From: Firmicutes bacterium HGW-Firmicutes-7
Lineage (GTDB): Bacteria > Bacillota > Clostridia > Lachnospirales > Vallitaleaceae
Assembly (NCBI GenBank): GCA_002841375.1
Contig: PGZO01000012.1
Location: 47,905 to 111,904 of the forward strand
Direction: 5' to 3'
Length of the DNA: 64,000 nt
Below the pieces are notes generated by a model. That model did not search any database. It was not told where the DNA came from and worked only from the letters and a program-made list of their open reading frames with translations. The translations under genes and the position numbers were made by a program. Shown in pieces: positions 53,340 through 62,192 of the stretch. Numbering within the stretch: position 1 is the first letter of the stretch; each line of letters begins with the position of its first letter.

Positions 53340-54263
53340 TTAATCAAAGTATTTTCCTTGATAAGAGGATCTATCTTTAAAACGCTTCATAATTGTGTTT
53401 AGTACTAGTTTTTTGTTTGCACTCCATAGAGGTGCTAACAACAAATCCTTTGGGCCATCACCAGTGATCCGATGAATGACGATGTTCTGGGGGATTCGTT
53501 CTATACAATCTACTATTAGATCGGCATATGCCTGTAAAGATAGTGGTGTCATAGAACAATCATGGTAATAATTCGCTAAATCTGTACCTTTTAAAATATG
53601 TAACAGTTGTAGCTTAATACCATGGATTGGTTTAGAGACAACATAATCAATTGTGTTTAATAGGTCTTCATAAGTTTCTCCAGGAAGTCCAATAATAAGA
53701 TGTACAACTATATCAATAGAATATTGGCTTAAATTTTTCACAGCTAAATCGAAGCAATCTAGGGAATATCCTCTTCTAATAAGCTTGGCGGTATTTTCAT
53801 GTATTGATTGTAATCCGAGTTCAATCCAAACCTTCTTTTTTTTGTTCACCTCATGCAGAAGGGTAAGGATATCGTCATCAAGACAATCAGGTCTTGTTGC
53901 AATTGAAATACCAACTATATCAGGATGAAGAATTGCTTCTTCATAGATTTCTCTTAAATAATCTAAATCGCCATAAGTATTCGTAAAGGCTTGGAAGTAA
54001 GCGATAAATTTAGCGCCTTTTGACTTTTTTCTGATAAGCTCCTTACCTTGCTCAATTTGATGCGTTATACTTAAGTTTTTATCAGAGGCAAAATCTCCCG
54101 AGCCCCCTTCACTACAAAAAAGACACCCTCTAGTGTCTAGTTTGCCATCTCTATTTGGACATGATAAATTAGCATTTAAAGCTATTTTGTACACTTTTTG
54201 TCCATATAATTCTTTATAGTAATAACCTAGTGCATAATAAGGTTTATCATTCCAAATATTCAT
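53340..54263 (-). CDS. YhcC-type radical SAM protein (TIGR01212 family)
   Basis: A 307-residue radical SAM protein. The cluster motif is unusually spaced: C in NLSCPNRDG, then 11 residues, then CLFC, as in the YhcC family. Other family blocks are AYFQAFTNTYGDL, ISIATRPDCL, GLQS, and IIGLPGETYEDLL. The reaction is not known. Two tandem ATGs exist; the second (54263) has the better spacing from GAGG. It is 11 bases downstream of the unknown gene at 54275. Confidence 0.9.
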   Translation of the reverse strand: MNIWNDKPYYALGYYYKELYGQKVYKIALNANLSCPNRDGKLDTRGCLFCSEGGSGDFASDKNLSITHQIEQGKELIRKKSKGAKFIAYFQAFTNTYGDLDYLREIYEEAILHPDIVGISIATRPDCLDDDILTLLHEVNKKKKVWIELGLQSIHENTAKLIRRGYSLDCFDLAVKNLSQYSIDIVVHLIIGLPGETYEDLLNTIDYVVSKPIHGIKLQLLHILKGTDLANYYHDCSMTPLSLQAYADLIVDCIERIPQNIVIHRITGDGPKDLLLAPLWSANKKLVLNTIMKRFKDRSSYQGKYFD

Positions 54264-54274
54264 CATTACCTCAC

Positions 54275-54709
54275 TTACTCCGTTAGGTCAAATTCTTCTA
54301 AACATTTTTCTTCTCTTAAGCGCTTACAAATATAGATCAATTTATTCCATTCTTCATCTGTGTGAATACTCTTTACCCTTTCAATGAAGTCAAGTTTTAT
54401 ATTAAAAATTAAATGCTCTTTTAATAAAGTAGTATTATAGCGCTCTGTACTTAGTAATTCAGAGAGAACATCAATCGTATCATTAGAAATATTTGATGGC
54501 AAATAGGGAGATAATTTATTTAAAGCCATTTCTATTTCATTGTATTGTCTTTCGATTGGATTGTCTTCGTGTGTGCTTAAATAATAATTTAAAGACTCCA
54601 CATCGAAAAAAACTATATTTGATATTTCTGAAAAGTCATAATTTGTTAAAATGTATCTAAAATGGTTCAGTTCATCTATTAAAACCTCTTCACTAATTAT
54701 ATCTGACAT
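54275..54709 (-). CDS. Unknown acidic helical protein
   Basis: I do not recognise this 144-residue protein. It is predicted helical, acidic and hydrophilic, with no signal, membrane segment or Cys cluster. AAGGAG precedes the ATG. Twelve bases before the YhcC-type radical SAM gene on the same strand, it probably shares a transcript with it, so a partner or accessory role is possible but unsupported by motifs. Confidence 0.65.
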   Translation of the reverse strand: MSDIISEEVLIDELNHFRYILTNYDFSEISNIVFFDVESLNYYLSTHEDNPIERQYNEIEMALNKLSPYLPSNISNDTIDVLSELLSTERYNTTLLKEHLIFNIKLDFIERVKSIHTDEEWNKLIYICKRLREEKCLEEFDLTE

Positions 54710-54813
54710 AAGAATACTCCTTTAATGGACTATACTATAATATATGCCGAGTTATAAAAAATAAACTGGTAAGACCTAGTATATAGGTTCTAAATACCAT
54801 ATAGTAGAACTAT

Positions 54814-55965
54814 TTAACGAATACAACTTATTACTGCTTTTGCAACAGCATCAGCGACACCTTTATCAAAAGGCATAGGTAAAATGTTTTCCTCTGAAAT
54901 AGCTGAGGTTGGTACCATATTAGCTAATGCATCTGCTACAGCGAGCTTCATTTCTTCCGTTATTTGACTTGCACGACCTTCTAAAGCGCCCTTGAAAATG
55001 CCAGGAAAGGCAAGGACATTATTTACTTGATTAGGAAAATCAGATCTACCGGTACCAACGATTCTTGCACCAGCTTTTTTTGCTAAGTCTGGCATTATTT
55101 CGGGAACGGGATTTGCCATAGCAAAGACAATAGAATCTTTGTTCATCGAGGATATCATTTCCTCAGTTACAATATTTGGTGCTGAAACACCAACAAAGAT
55201 ATCAGCATTTTTAAAAGCATCTGATAAGGAACCGCTAATATTATGAACATTCGTTTTTTGTGAAATTTCTGTTTGTGCCCAGTTTAACCAATTGGCATCT
55301 TTATGAATGATGCCCAGCTTATCACACATAATGATATTGGAAAATTCTTTTTGAAGTAAAAGCTTACAAATTGCAATTCCTGCGGATCCAGCACCGTTAA
55401 TTACTACAGTACATTCCGAAGGTTTTTTCTTTACAAGTTTTAAACTATTTATAATTCCAGCAAGAACAACAATCGCAGTACCATGTTGATCATCATGAAA
55501 TACTGGTATGTTTAAGATGGCCTTTAGCCGTTCTTCAATTTCAAAGCACCTTGGAGCTGCAATATCTTCTAGGTTAATTCCGCCAAAACCAGGCGCTAAA
55601 TAGGTGATGGTTTTAACAAGTTCATCGACATCTTTCGTATCTAAGCAAATTGGAATTGCATTTATTCCAGCAAATTCTTTAAATAAAACGGCTTTACCTT
55701 CCATAACCGGAAGCGCTGCTTCAGGGCCAATATCACCTAAGCCTAGCACAGCAGAACCATCTGTTATGACTGCTACAGTATTTGCTTTCATTGTATACTT
55801 ATAAGCATTTTCTTTGTCTTCATATATTTTTTTGCATGGCTCGGCTACTCCAGGAGTATAAGCAATGGATAAATCTTCTTTGTTATTCACTTTAGATTTT
55901 GATGTGATTTCTAATTTTCCTTGCCATTTTTCGTGCATAGCAAGTGATTTTTCTTGAATGGTCAT
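54814..55965 (-). CDS. NAD(P)-dependent malic enzyme
   Basis: A 383-residue malate dehydrogenase (oxaloacetate-decarboxylating), the short bacterial type. Blocks: [38 protein letters not shown], and [11 protein letters not shown], plus NAD site GAGSAGIAI and MANPVPEI. It makes pyruvate and CO2 from malate. The ATG at 55965 follows GGCGGTG; an in-frame start further up has no ribosome site and encodes non-homologous sequence. It may use fumarate-derived malate, complementing aspartase elsewhere in the window. Confidence 0.93.
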   Translation of the reverse strand: MTIQEKSLAMHEKWQGKLEITSKSKVNNKEDLSIAYTPGVAEPCKKIYEDKENAYKYTMKANTVAVITDGSAVLGLGDIGPEAALPVMEGKAVLFKEFAGINAIPICLDTKDVDELVKTITYLAPGFGGINLEDIAAPRCFEIEERLKAILNIPVFHDDQHGTAIVVLAGIINSLKLVKKKPSECTVVINGAGSAGIAICKLLLQKEFSNIIMCDKLGIIHKDANWLNWAQTEISQKTNVHNISGSLSDAFKNADIFVGVSAPNIVTEEMISSMNKDSIVFAMANPVPEIMPDLAKKAGARIVGTGRSDFPNQVNNVLAFPGIFKGALEGRASQITEEMKLAVADALANMVPTSAISEENILPMPFDKGVADAVAKAVISCIR

Positions 55966-56057
55966 GTTGACACCGCCTATAATATTATTTGTGTTTATTT
56001 TAACAGAATATGACTTTAAAGCGCAAGAACTTTTAGCAAAAAGTGGATTTTGACCAT

Positions 56058-56088
56058 AAAATAACCACATGAATCATGTGGTTATTTT
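56058..56088 (-). terminator. Terminator of the HD-GYP gene (minus strand)
   Basis: Nearly perfect inverted repeat AAAATAACCACATGA / TCATGTGGTTATTTT with a one-base centre (56058-56088). On the minus strand it follows the HD-GYP gene and ends in a T-rich tail. Confidence 0.7.
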
Positions 56089-56202
56089 GGGGAGTATAAT
56101 ATTTACAAGGGTTGTTAATATTATATCTATATTGTTACTTGAAGGGGAAACAATATAGATTAGTATTATTATAATATAATCATAAAATAAATACAATAAG
56201 AA

Positions 56203-57288
56203 CTAGATAATTTCATCAATAGTTAAAGAAGACGCCGTCATTAAGTCAATCATTTCCTCGCCAACTTCAACAATTGGTCTAGATGGAGCAGTATTATGAA
56301 TAAAGACTATTTTTCCTATTTTCCCATTTGATAATTTAACATCTTTTCCTAGGTAATTATGTGCAATGTTTTCAAGAAATACAAATAAATAAGCGGTATC
56401 TAACAAGCCAAAAGATTCTCGTTCGAAAACCTGAATAACTTTGAAGGGTGAAAACTTTTTGTGATAGGTTCGATTAGAGGTCATAGCATCATAGATGTCA
56501 ACAATAGAAATAATTTTAGCAAATTCATGTATATCTGCTTCATGAAGGCCTAAAGGATAACCAGACCCGTCCATTTTTTCATGATGCATCAATACGCCAG
56601 CTTTAATAGCATCAGAAATTGGTTGATCTTTAATAGCGTCATAGCCCAATCTAGAATGTGTTTTTATAAGATCGAATTCTTCAGGTGTTAACTTTCCGGG
56701 TTTATTTAATATTGTTTGATCAATTTTTACTTTTCCAATATCATGCAACAAGCCTGCTGAAGTAAGATCTTTAACTTGAGCTGGAGGCAATTTCAACCAA
56801 GTTCCAAAAATATTGCAGAGAAGTGAAACGTTTATTGAATGTGTATAGGTATAATCATCATTGGCTTTTAAGTGATATAAGTAATTGAATAATTCGCCCT
56901 TTGTTGATAACCCGTCTAACAAAGATTGACTTATTGTGAGCAAGTCGTCTATGTTTATTGGTTCGCCGTTACTAATTGCATGCAACTGAGATTTAATAGC
57001 TTCTTCTTTCTTATGATAAACAGTACGAAATTCGCTGAAGTTTTGTTGGTTAGAAACATTTGGCGTATAGGCTTCTTCTTCTGGGAACTTCTCGACAACT
57101 TCTTCCATAACGGTATCAAGATCTACAACTACACTTAATATATCATATAGTTTTAAACGAAAAACATGTTTTTGCTGTATAGCTGTTTTTCTAGGTATTA
57201 GTATTAATCCATTTGAATTAATTACATCGTCCCCTAATACCATTCCTACGGTAAGACTATCTATCGGTATTCTTTTAAATTTTGACAT
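56203..57288 (-). CDS. HD-GYP domain protein, likely c-di-GMP phosphodiesterase
   Basis: A 361-residue cytoplasmic protein with an N-terminal regulatory part (about 1-130) and an HD-GYP domain (about 135-300). HD motif HDIGKVKID and GYP motif HHEKMDGSGYPLGL are intact, with SRLGYDAI between, so it should hydrolyse c-di-GMP. AGGTGA precedes the ATG on the minus strand. It is a single-gene unit and the counterpart of the diguanylate cyclase at 10900. Confidence 0.9.
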   Translation of the reverse strand: MSKFKRIPIDSLTVGMVLGDDVINSNGLILIPRKTAIQQKHVFRLKLYDILSVVVDLDTVMEEVVEKFPEEEAYTPNVSNQQNFSEFRTVYHKKEEAIKSQLHAISNGEPINIDDLLTISQSLLDGLSTKGELFNYLYHLKANDDYTYTHSINVSLLCNIFGTWLKLPPAQVKDLTSAGLLHDIGKVKIDQTILNKPGKLTPEEFDLIKTHSRLGYDAIKDQPISDAIKAGVLMHHEKMDGSGYPLGLHEADIHEFAKIISIVDIYDAMTSNRTYHKKFSPFKVIQVFERESFGLLDTAYLFVFLENIAHNYLGKDVKLSNGKIGKIVFIHNTAPSRPIVEVGEEMIDLMTASSLTIDEII

Positions 57289-57466
57289 AGTTCACCTGCT
57301 TTTTTGAAATTAACTCTAATTAGACTCATTATACCAAATTTTTTATCAGAACAAAACAAAAATGATGAAATAAAAACCATAAGTTTTTTGAATAAATCAT
57401 TAATTGAGAAGAGATAATAACTATGTACTAAAATTCAAGCAACTAATTAAAGGAGGCGCCGTAAAA

Positions 57467-57610
57467 ATGGCAAAAGGAAAAAATAATAGAAATAACGAAA
57501 ATCAAATGAACAATTTAAAAGATAATCGAAACACTAATGATACAGAAAAAAACAGAAATCAGAATAACAACAATAATAACAACGACAGTGAGACAAATTG
57601 TAAAGACTAA
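57467..57610 (+). CDS. Very small Asn-rich hydrophilic protein
   Basis: A 47-residue peptide with about two-fifths Asn, many Lys, Asp and Glu, a run of seven Asn near the C-terminus, and a terminal NCKD. The ribosome site AGGAGG (57451-57456) is perfect, ten bases upstream, and a terminator follows, so it looks like a real gene in spite of low complexity. It has no membrane segment. It resembles small hydrophilic spore or stress peptides in character only; I do not recognise a family. Neighbours: the HD-GYP gene (divergent) and ftsH downstream. Confidence 0.6.
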   Translation: MAKGKNNRNNENQMNNLKDNRNTNDTEKNRNQNNNNNNNDSETNCKD

Positions 57611-57634
57611 TAGGTTATCAGATATATTTACTTT

Positions 57635-57660
57635 AGCTAGCATATAATGCTAGCTTTTTT
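57635..57660 (+). terminator. Intrinsic terminator after the Asn-rich peptide gene
   Basis: Perfect 9-bp stem AGCTAGCAT (57635-57643) / ATGCTAGCT (57647-57655), a three-base loop and six T. The 57661-57893 stretch that follows holds a weak copy of the 24-mer motif (57667-57690) but no gene. Confidence 0.85.
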
Positions 57661-57666
57661 CATTTA

Positions 57667-57690
57667 CTTACTAGTTTTTGACACTACACC
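57667..57690 (+). repeat. 24-base motif, diverged copy 3
   Basis: CTTACTAGTTTTTGACACTA followed by CACC. The core TTTTGACACTACA matches the consensus TTTTG-RY-ACTACA of the copies at 19916 and 21117. Confidence 0.4.
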
Positions 57691-57893
57691 CTTACTATTA
57701 AGTTCTACTTTTCGTATAGACAAAGTGTTAGATATATAAAAGTAGTGTAACACACTGACGAATGCTTAGTTCTACAAAACCTATTTTAAGTGATGGAAAC
57801 ATTCCACTATGGAATTAATAAGTTTGTCAAAGTATAATAGAAGCAGAAGAAATGGGCAATTAAATAGTAAGAAAGATATAAAAGGGGACAAAT

Positions 57894-59657
57894 ATGAATA
57901 AAAAAATAGTAGTATTTTCTATAGTATTCGTGTTGATTGCAATAACGGTTTTTGTTAGCCTAAAGGTTGTAGCAAGAAAGGACAATGAAGCCACGATGAC
58001 ATATCCTATTTTTATAGAAGCAGTTGGAAAAAATGAAGTTGCTCAAGTTATAATTAAGAATGATGAGCAGTTAAAAGTCACAATGAAAAATCAACAAGCG
58101 TTTCAGGTTCCAAATCCATTGAGAACAGACTTAAAAGAATTTTTACTGTTAAAGGGTATAGAAGTACAATATAAACCTACAACAGATTTAACAAGAGCAT
58201 TTTCATCACTTTTTGTTGTATTACTTATTGGTGGTATATTAATTTATATGAAAAAGGGCAGTGGTGAGAGCAAACAATTAATTAGAGATTTCAACAAGAA
58301 AGGTGTACATAAAGATAATATTATTAAATTTGAAAATGTTGCTGGAAACTATGAAGCAAAAGAACTGGTTAAAGATATTATAGATTTTATAAAGCAACCT
58401 AATAAATATAAGGAAATTGGCGCTAAAATGCCTAGAGGTATATTACTCTATGGACTTCCTGGTACAGGAAAAACCCTTTTAGCTAAAGCCATTGCAGGCG
58501 AAGCAAACGTACCTTTTTTTGCGATGAGTGGATCTGACTTTGTGCAAATGTATGTAGGTGTTGGTGCGAATAGAGTAAGGGAATTATTTAAAAATGCTAG
58601 AAAAAGTGAGAAAGCAGTAATTTTTATAGATGAAATCGATGCATTAGGTAAGACTAGACAAGGAAATAAAGGCGCAGCAAATGATGAACGGGAACAGACA
58701 TTAAATGCGTTATTAACAGAAATGTCAGGGTTTCATGATTCAGATGGGATTGTTGTTATAGGGGCTACAAATAGAGCGGATACACTCGATCCAGCATTAT
58801 TAAGGCCAGGTCGATTTGATAGACAAATTGAAGTTGCTTTACCAGATAAAGAAGCTAGAGAAGAAATTATTAAATTATACCTGAAAGAAAAGCCGCTATC
58901 AGATGATGTAGATATCACGCTACTTTCAAAGCAAACAGTAATGTTCAGTGGAGCCATGTTAGAAAATCTGATTAATGAAGGTGCAATTATTGCAGCAAAT
59001 GAAGGCTGTAAAATTATTAACAAAAAACACTTTGAGGATGCATTTTATACAGTAGTAGCTGGTATGCCTAAGAAAAATAAAGATAGCATTGTTAGTGATG
59101 ATGAAAAAATTATTACTGCATATCATGAAGCAGGACATGCGTTAGTTGCGAAGCTTTTACTTCCGGAGGTGGAGGTGGCAAAAGTTACGATTATCCCAAC
59201 TACAAAAGGTGTAGCAGGCTATAATTATAACATTACAAAAGATAAAATGTATAAAAAGAAGTGTGAAATAATTGGCGGTATTAAGGTTCTACTTGGTGGT
59301 AGAGTGGCAGAAGAATTAACTTTCGGTGAAGAGAACGTAACAACTGGTGCAATGAATGATATTAAAGAAGCGTCTAAAGAGTTATATCAATATTATAGTA
59401 CCTATGGTATGGATGAAGATAATCGGCTGTTTTATATTGATATGGAAAATGGCATTGATGAAAAAATCTATGAAAAGTGTAGAGACAAAATGAAAGAATT
59501 ATATTTAGAGACAAAGCAATTACTACATAGTAATGGCGCAATACTAGATGAAATTACTGCACTTTTAGTGAAAGAAGAAACAATAGATGGAGAAGATATA
59601 GATTATATACTTCGAAATAAAACTTGCTACGGGGAGTCATTTAGAAGCATCGTTTAA
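57894..59657 (+). CDS. ftsH: FtsH-type membrane AAA+ zinc metalloprotease, short form
   Basis: A 587-residue protein. Two membrane helices (about 4-24 and 103-120) flank an extracytoplasmic domain; then an AAA+ module with Walker A GLPGTGKT (187-194), Walker B VIFIDEIDA and second region ATNRADTLDPALLRPGRFD; then a peptidase with HEAGH at 411-415 and the third zinc ligand Asp in GAMNDI. It has less C-terminal tail than B. subtilis FtsH (637 residues), and differs at positions such as SGAMLENLINEG, so it may be a second, divergent FtsH. A GGGG site precedes the ATG. It degrades membrane and regulatory proteins. Confidence 0.9.
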   Translation: MNKKIVVFSIVFVLIAITVFVSLKVVARKDNEATMTYPIFIEAVGKNEVAQVIIKNDEQLKVTMKNQQAFQVPNPLRTDLKEFLLLKGIEVQYKPTTDLTRAFSSLFVVLLIGGILIYMKKGSGESKQLIRDFNKKGVHKDNIIKFENVAGNYEAKELVKDIIDFIKQPNKYKEIGAKMPRGILLYGLPGTGKTLLAKAIAGEANVPFFAMSGSDFVQMYVGVGANRVRELFKNARKSEKAVIFIDEIDALGKTRQGNKGAANDEREQTLNALLTEMSGFHDSDGIVVIGATNRADTLDPALLRPGRFDRQIEVALPDKEAREEIIKLYLKEKPLSDDVDITLLSKQTVMFSGAMLENLINEGAIIAANEGCKIINKKHFEDAFYTVVAGMPKKNKDSIVSDDEKIITAYHEAGHALVAKLLLPEVEVAKVTIIPTTKGVAGYNYNITKDKMYKKKCEIIGGIKVLLGGRVAEELTFGEENVTTGAMNDIKEASKELYQYYSTYGMDEDNRLFYIDMENGIDEKIYEKCRDKMKELYLETKQLLHSNGAILDEITALLVKEETIDGEDIDYILRNKTCYGESFRSIV

Positions 59658-59672
59658 GTATACATAAATGAG

Positions 59673-59709
59673 CCAACTCAAATAAAAATTTCTAGAGTTA
59701 GTTTTTTTT
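59673..59709 (+). terminator. Probable terminator after ftsH
   Basis: AACTC (59675-59679) pairs with GAGTT (59695-59699), extended by AAAT/ATTT with a bulge, then eight T. Confidence 0.55.
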
Positions 59710-59783
59710 GTTGTAAGAGTGCACAAAAAATAAGATTATTTATGTGTATAATGTGAAAAGATAATTTCATAAGAAGAAAAGAC

Positions 59784-59835
59784 TTGATTTAATTTGATTG
59801 GTATAATACAATGAAATCAATCAAAAACGATTAAA
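59784..59835 (+). promoter_or_regulatory. Candidate FruR operator and -10 box of the fructose operon
   Basis: TTTGATTG (59793-59800) and CAATCAAA (59818-59825) form an 8-bp inverted repeat with a 17-base centre that contains TATAAT (59802-59807). Flanking half-sites TTGATT (59784) and GATTAAA (59829) extend the symmetry. A repressor bound here would cover the promoter; the DeoR-type gene at 60360 is the likely binder. Confidence 0.5.
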
Positions 59836-59899
59836 AACTAAACCAATGAATGATAATGATTGTTTTATAGGGTGGAAGTCCTAGAAAAGGAGAATAGAT

Positions 59900-60349
59900 A
59901 TGATTATTAATGAAAAGTTGATTAATCTTCAGGTAAACGATCGTACAAAAGAGGCAATTATTCAAGAACTCGCCAAAATGGCTTGTGAAGAAGGTCGTAT
60001 AGGAGATGTTGATGCTTATGTGAAGGCTGTGTTAAAAAGAGAAGATGAGTACAGCACTGCTGTAGGATTTGGTGTTGCTATTCCCCATGGAAAAACAAAT
60101 GCCGTTAAAGAACCATTTTTAGTATTTGCGAAAGTGCAAAGTGTTGAGTGGAATGCGCTTGATGGGGAACCAGTGGATTTAGTGTTTATGATTGGTGTTC
60201 CAGAAGAAAGTGCAGGCTCACTTCATTTGAAAATTCTTGCGAGCATATCTAGAAAGCTCATGAAGGAAGAGTTTAGAGAAGGGTTAAGACAAAGTAAAAC
60301 CCCAGAAGAAATCATGAAGCTGTTAAAAAGCAGTGATTTAGGCATATAG
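59900..60349 (+). CDS. PTS fructose-type EIIA component
   Basis: A 149-residue EIIA of the fructose/mannitol type. The phospho-accepting His lies in GFGVAIPHGKTN, and VDLVFMIGVPEE is conserved. It passes phosphate from HPr to the IIB domain of the IIBC gene at 62193. AAAGGAGA precedes the ATG. It starts the operon IIA-fruR-fruK-IIBC-HPr-Enzyme I. Unlike FruA of E. coli or B. subtilis, IIA is a separate protein here. Confidence 0.93.
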   Translation: MIINEKLINLQVNDRTKEAIIQELAKMACEEGRIGDVDAYVKAVLKREDEYSTAVGFGVAIPHGKTNAVKEPFLVFAKVQSVEWNALDGEPVDLVFMIGVPEESAGSLHLKILASISRKLMKEEFREGLRQSKTPEEIMKLLKSSDLGI

Positions 60350-60359
60350 GAGGGTTATT

Positions 60360-61130
60360 ATGCTTCAAGTTGAGCGACAGAAAAGAATCATGCAATTACT
60401 AATAAAAAACAGTAGTATATCTGTGAAAAGTTTATGTGACATTTTAGAAGCGTCAGAAGCTACAATTCGAAGAGATTTAACGATGCTAGAACAAGAGAAC
60501 AAGTTAGAAAGAACACATGGTGGCGCAAGTATTAACGATAACATTAGACTTACCTATGAAGAAACCTTTATTCAAAAGGAACATATTGCTTCAGATGAGA
60601 AAAGACGTATTGCAAAAAAAGCTTTTGAGGAATTAAAAGCTTACGATAGTATTGTTCTCGATTCAGGTACGACGATATCTGAGCTTGCAAGATTAATTGG
60701 TGAATCAGATCTACATTTAACGGTTATTACGAATGCTACAAGCATATCCACTTTGATATCAAACAATCCAAATATTGAACTATACGCCATTGGTGGTAAG
60801 GTAAGATTAAATACGCAAGCTACGGTAGGTGCAATAAGCGTTGAAATGTTAAAACGTTTCAATGTCCAGAAGGCGTTTGTTGGCGTAAATGGCATTACTT
60901 TAGAAAATGGGTTAACAACACCCTATCTAGAAGAAGCTGAAATCAAACGAGCTATGCTAGCAATTGCTTCTGAACGAATTATTATAACAGATCACACAAA
61001 ATTTCAAAAAGTAGCGTTATGTCAAATAGCCCCTTTATCAATGATCGATAAGATTATAACAGATAAAAAACTATCAGATAATGAATATAATCAATATATT
61101 AACAATGATATTTTGATAGAAAGGGTGTAA
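60360..61130 (+). CDS. fruR: DeoR-family transcriptional regulator, FruR-like
   Basis: A 256-residue regulator with an N-terminal winged helix (residues about 5-57; SVKSLCDILEASEATIRRDL) followed by THGGA and a sugar-phosphate-sensing DeoR C-terminal domain (YDSIVLDSGTTISELA, VGVNGI). Members at this position repress fructose operons and respond to fructose 1-phosphate. AGGAGG precedes the ATG, ten bases after the IIA gene. The inverted repeat at 59793-59825 is the likely operator. Confidence 0.9.
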   Translation: MLQVERQKRIMQLLIKNSSISVKSLCDILEASEATIRRDLTMLEQENKLERTHGGASINDNIRLTYEETFIQKEHIASDEKRRIAKKAFEELKAYDSIVLDSGTTISELARLIGESDLHLTVITNATSISTLISNNPNIELYAIGGKVRLNTQATVGAISVEMLKRFNVQKAFVGVNGITLENGLTTPYLEEAEIKRAMLAIASERIIITDHTKFQKVALCQIAPLSMIDKIITDKKLSDNEYNQYINNDILIERV

Positions 61131-61186
61131 TACAAAGGAAAAAGACATTAGGAAAAGCGATGCTTGTAACTGAGAGGAGGTTGTAT

Positions 61187-62116
61187 ATGATTACAACCAT
61201 AACATTAAATCCAGCTATCGATAGAACAATTGTTGTTAATAGCTTAGAGGTTGGTCAAGTGAATAGGATTACCAGTGCAAGAGAAGATATTGGCGGTAAA
61301 GGAATTAACGTTACAAAGATATTAAAGCAGTTAAATGATTCAACTAAAGCAATGGGTTTTATAGGAATTAATAATAAAAAAAGAGTTTATGAACTCTTAG
61401 ACATAGAAAATATTTGCTACCAGTTTGTTGAGGTCGACGCCCAGACTAGAATCAATACAAAAATTGTAGATCATGGAAGTCAACTAACAACAGATTTGAA
61501 TGAACAAGGTTTTAGTATCAATCCTGATTTATATGAGACCTTTAAAGCAATTGTTACGGAACAGGCTTTACAAAGTGATTTTATGGTTTTTAGCGGTAGT
61601 ATACCGGTTGGCTTATCGATAGAAACCTATAAGGATTTAATTGAGCTAGTTAAGAAAAGTACATTAACTGTTTTAGATGCAGAAGGAGAGTTACTTGTTG
61701 AAGGGATCAAAGCTGGTCCATTTCTTATTAAACCTAATATACACGAATTAGAAGCTGCATTTAAAACACAATTTAATAGTGAAAAGGATATTATCAAGCT
61801 ATGCCTTGATATTATTAATAGATACGGTATAAAAATGGTGCTTGTTTCAATGGGAAGTGAAGGAAGCCTTCTTATTACACAAGAAGAAGTGTTGAAGGCT
61901 GAACCAATAAAAGTAGATGTTAAGAGCACCGTTGGGGCAGGAGATTCCATGCTTGCTGGAATAGTACATGGGATAGCTAATTGTCTTAGTCTTTCAGATT
62001 CTTTAGTCTTTGCGACTGCTTGTGGAACATTAGCAGTTACGCAGGAAGGAACACAATCTTTTTCAATGGAAGAAGTACTTGAGGTCATGAAACAAGTGCA
62101 GATTTCCTCTCTATAA
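61187..62116 (+). CDS. fruK: 1-phosphofructokinase
   Basis: A 309-residue PfkB-type kinase that makes fructose 1,6-bisphosphate from fructose 1-phosphate. N-terminal TLNPAIDRTI and GGKGINVTKIL, and C-terminal STVGAGDSMLAGIV with the catalytic Asp, identify it as 1-phosphofructokinase. The ATG at 61187 follows GAGAGGAGG; an in-frame ATG at 61160 lies before that ribosome site. It sits between fruR and the IIBC gene. Confidence 0.94.
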   Translation: MITTITLNPAIDRTIVVNSLEVGQVNRITSAREDIGGKGINVTKILKQLNDSTKAMGFIGINNKKRVYELLDIENICYQFVEVDAQTRINTKIVDHGSQLTTDLNEQGFSINPDLYETFKAIVTEQALQSDFMVFSGSIPVGLSIETYKDLIELVKKSTLTVLDAEGELLVEGIKAGPFLIKPNIHELEAAFKTQFNSEKDIIKLCLDIINRYGIKMVLVSMGSEGSLLITQEEVLKAEPIKVDVKSTVGAGDSMLAGIVHGIANCLSLSDSLVFATACGTLAVTQEGTQSFSMEEVLEVMKQVQISSL

Positions 62117-62192
62117 ATGAAGGATGTTAGTGATGATTTAACTGAGGTAGGTTACAAAACAAAACTACATATAATTTTAAGGAGGATTTATT

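Noticed and set aside
61627..62088. 153-codon open frame on the minus strand
   Set aside because: Antisense to fruK, with composition expected of a shadow frame (Ser/Leu-rich).
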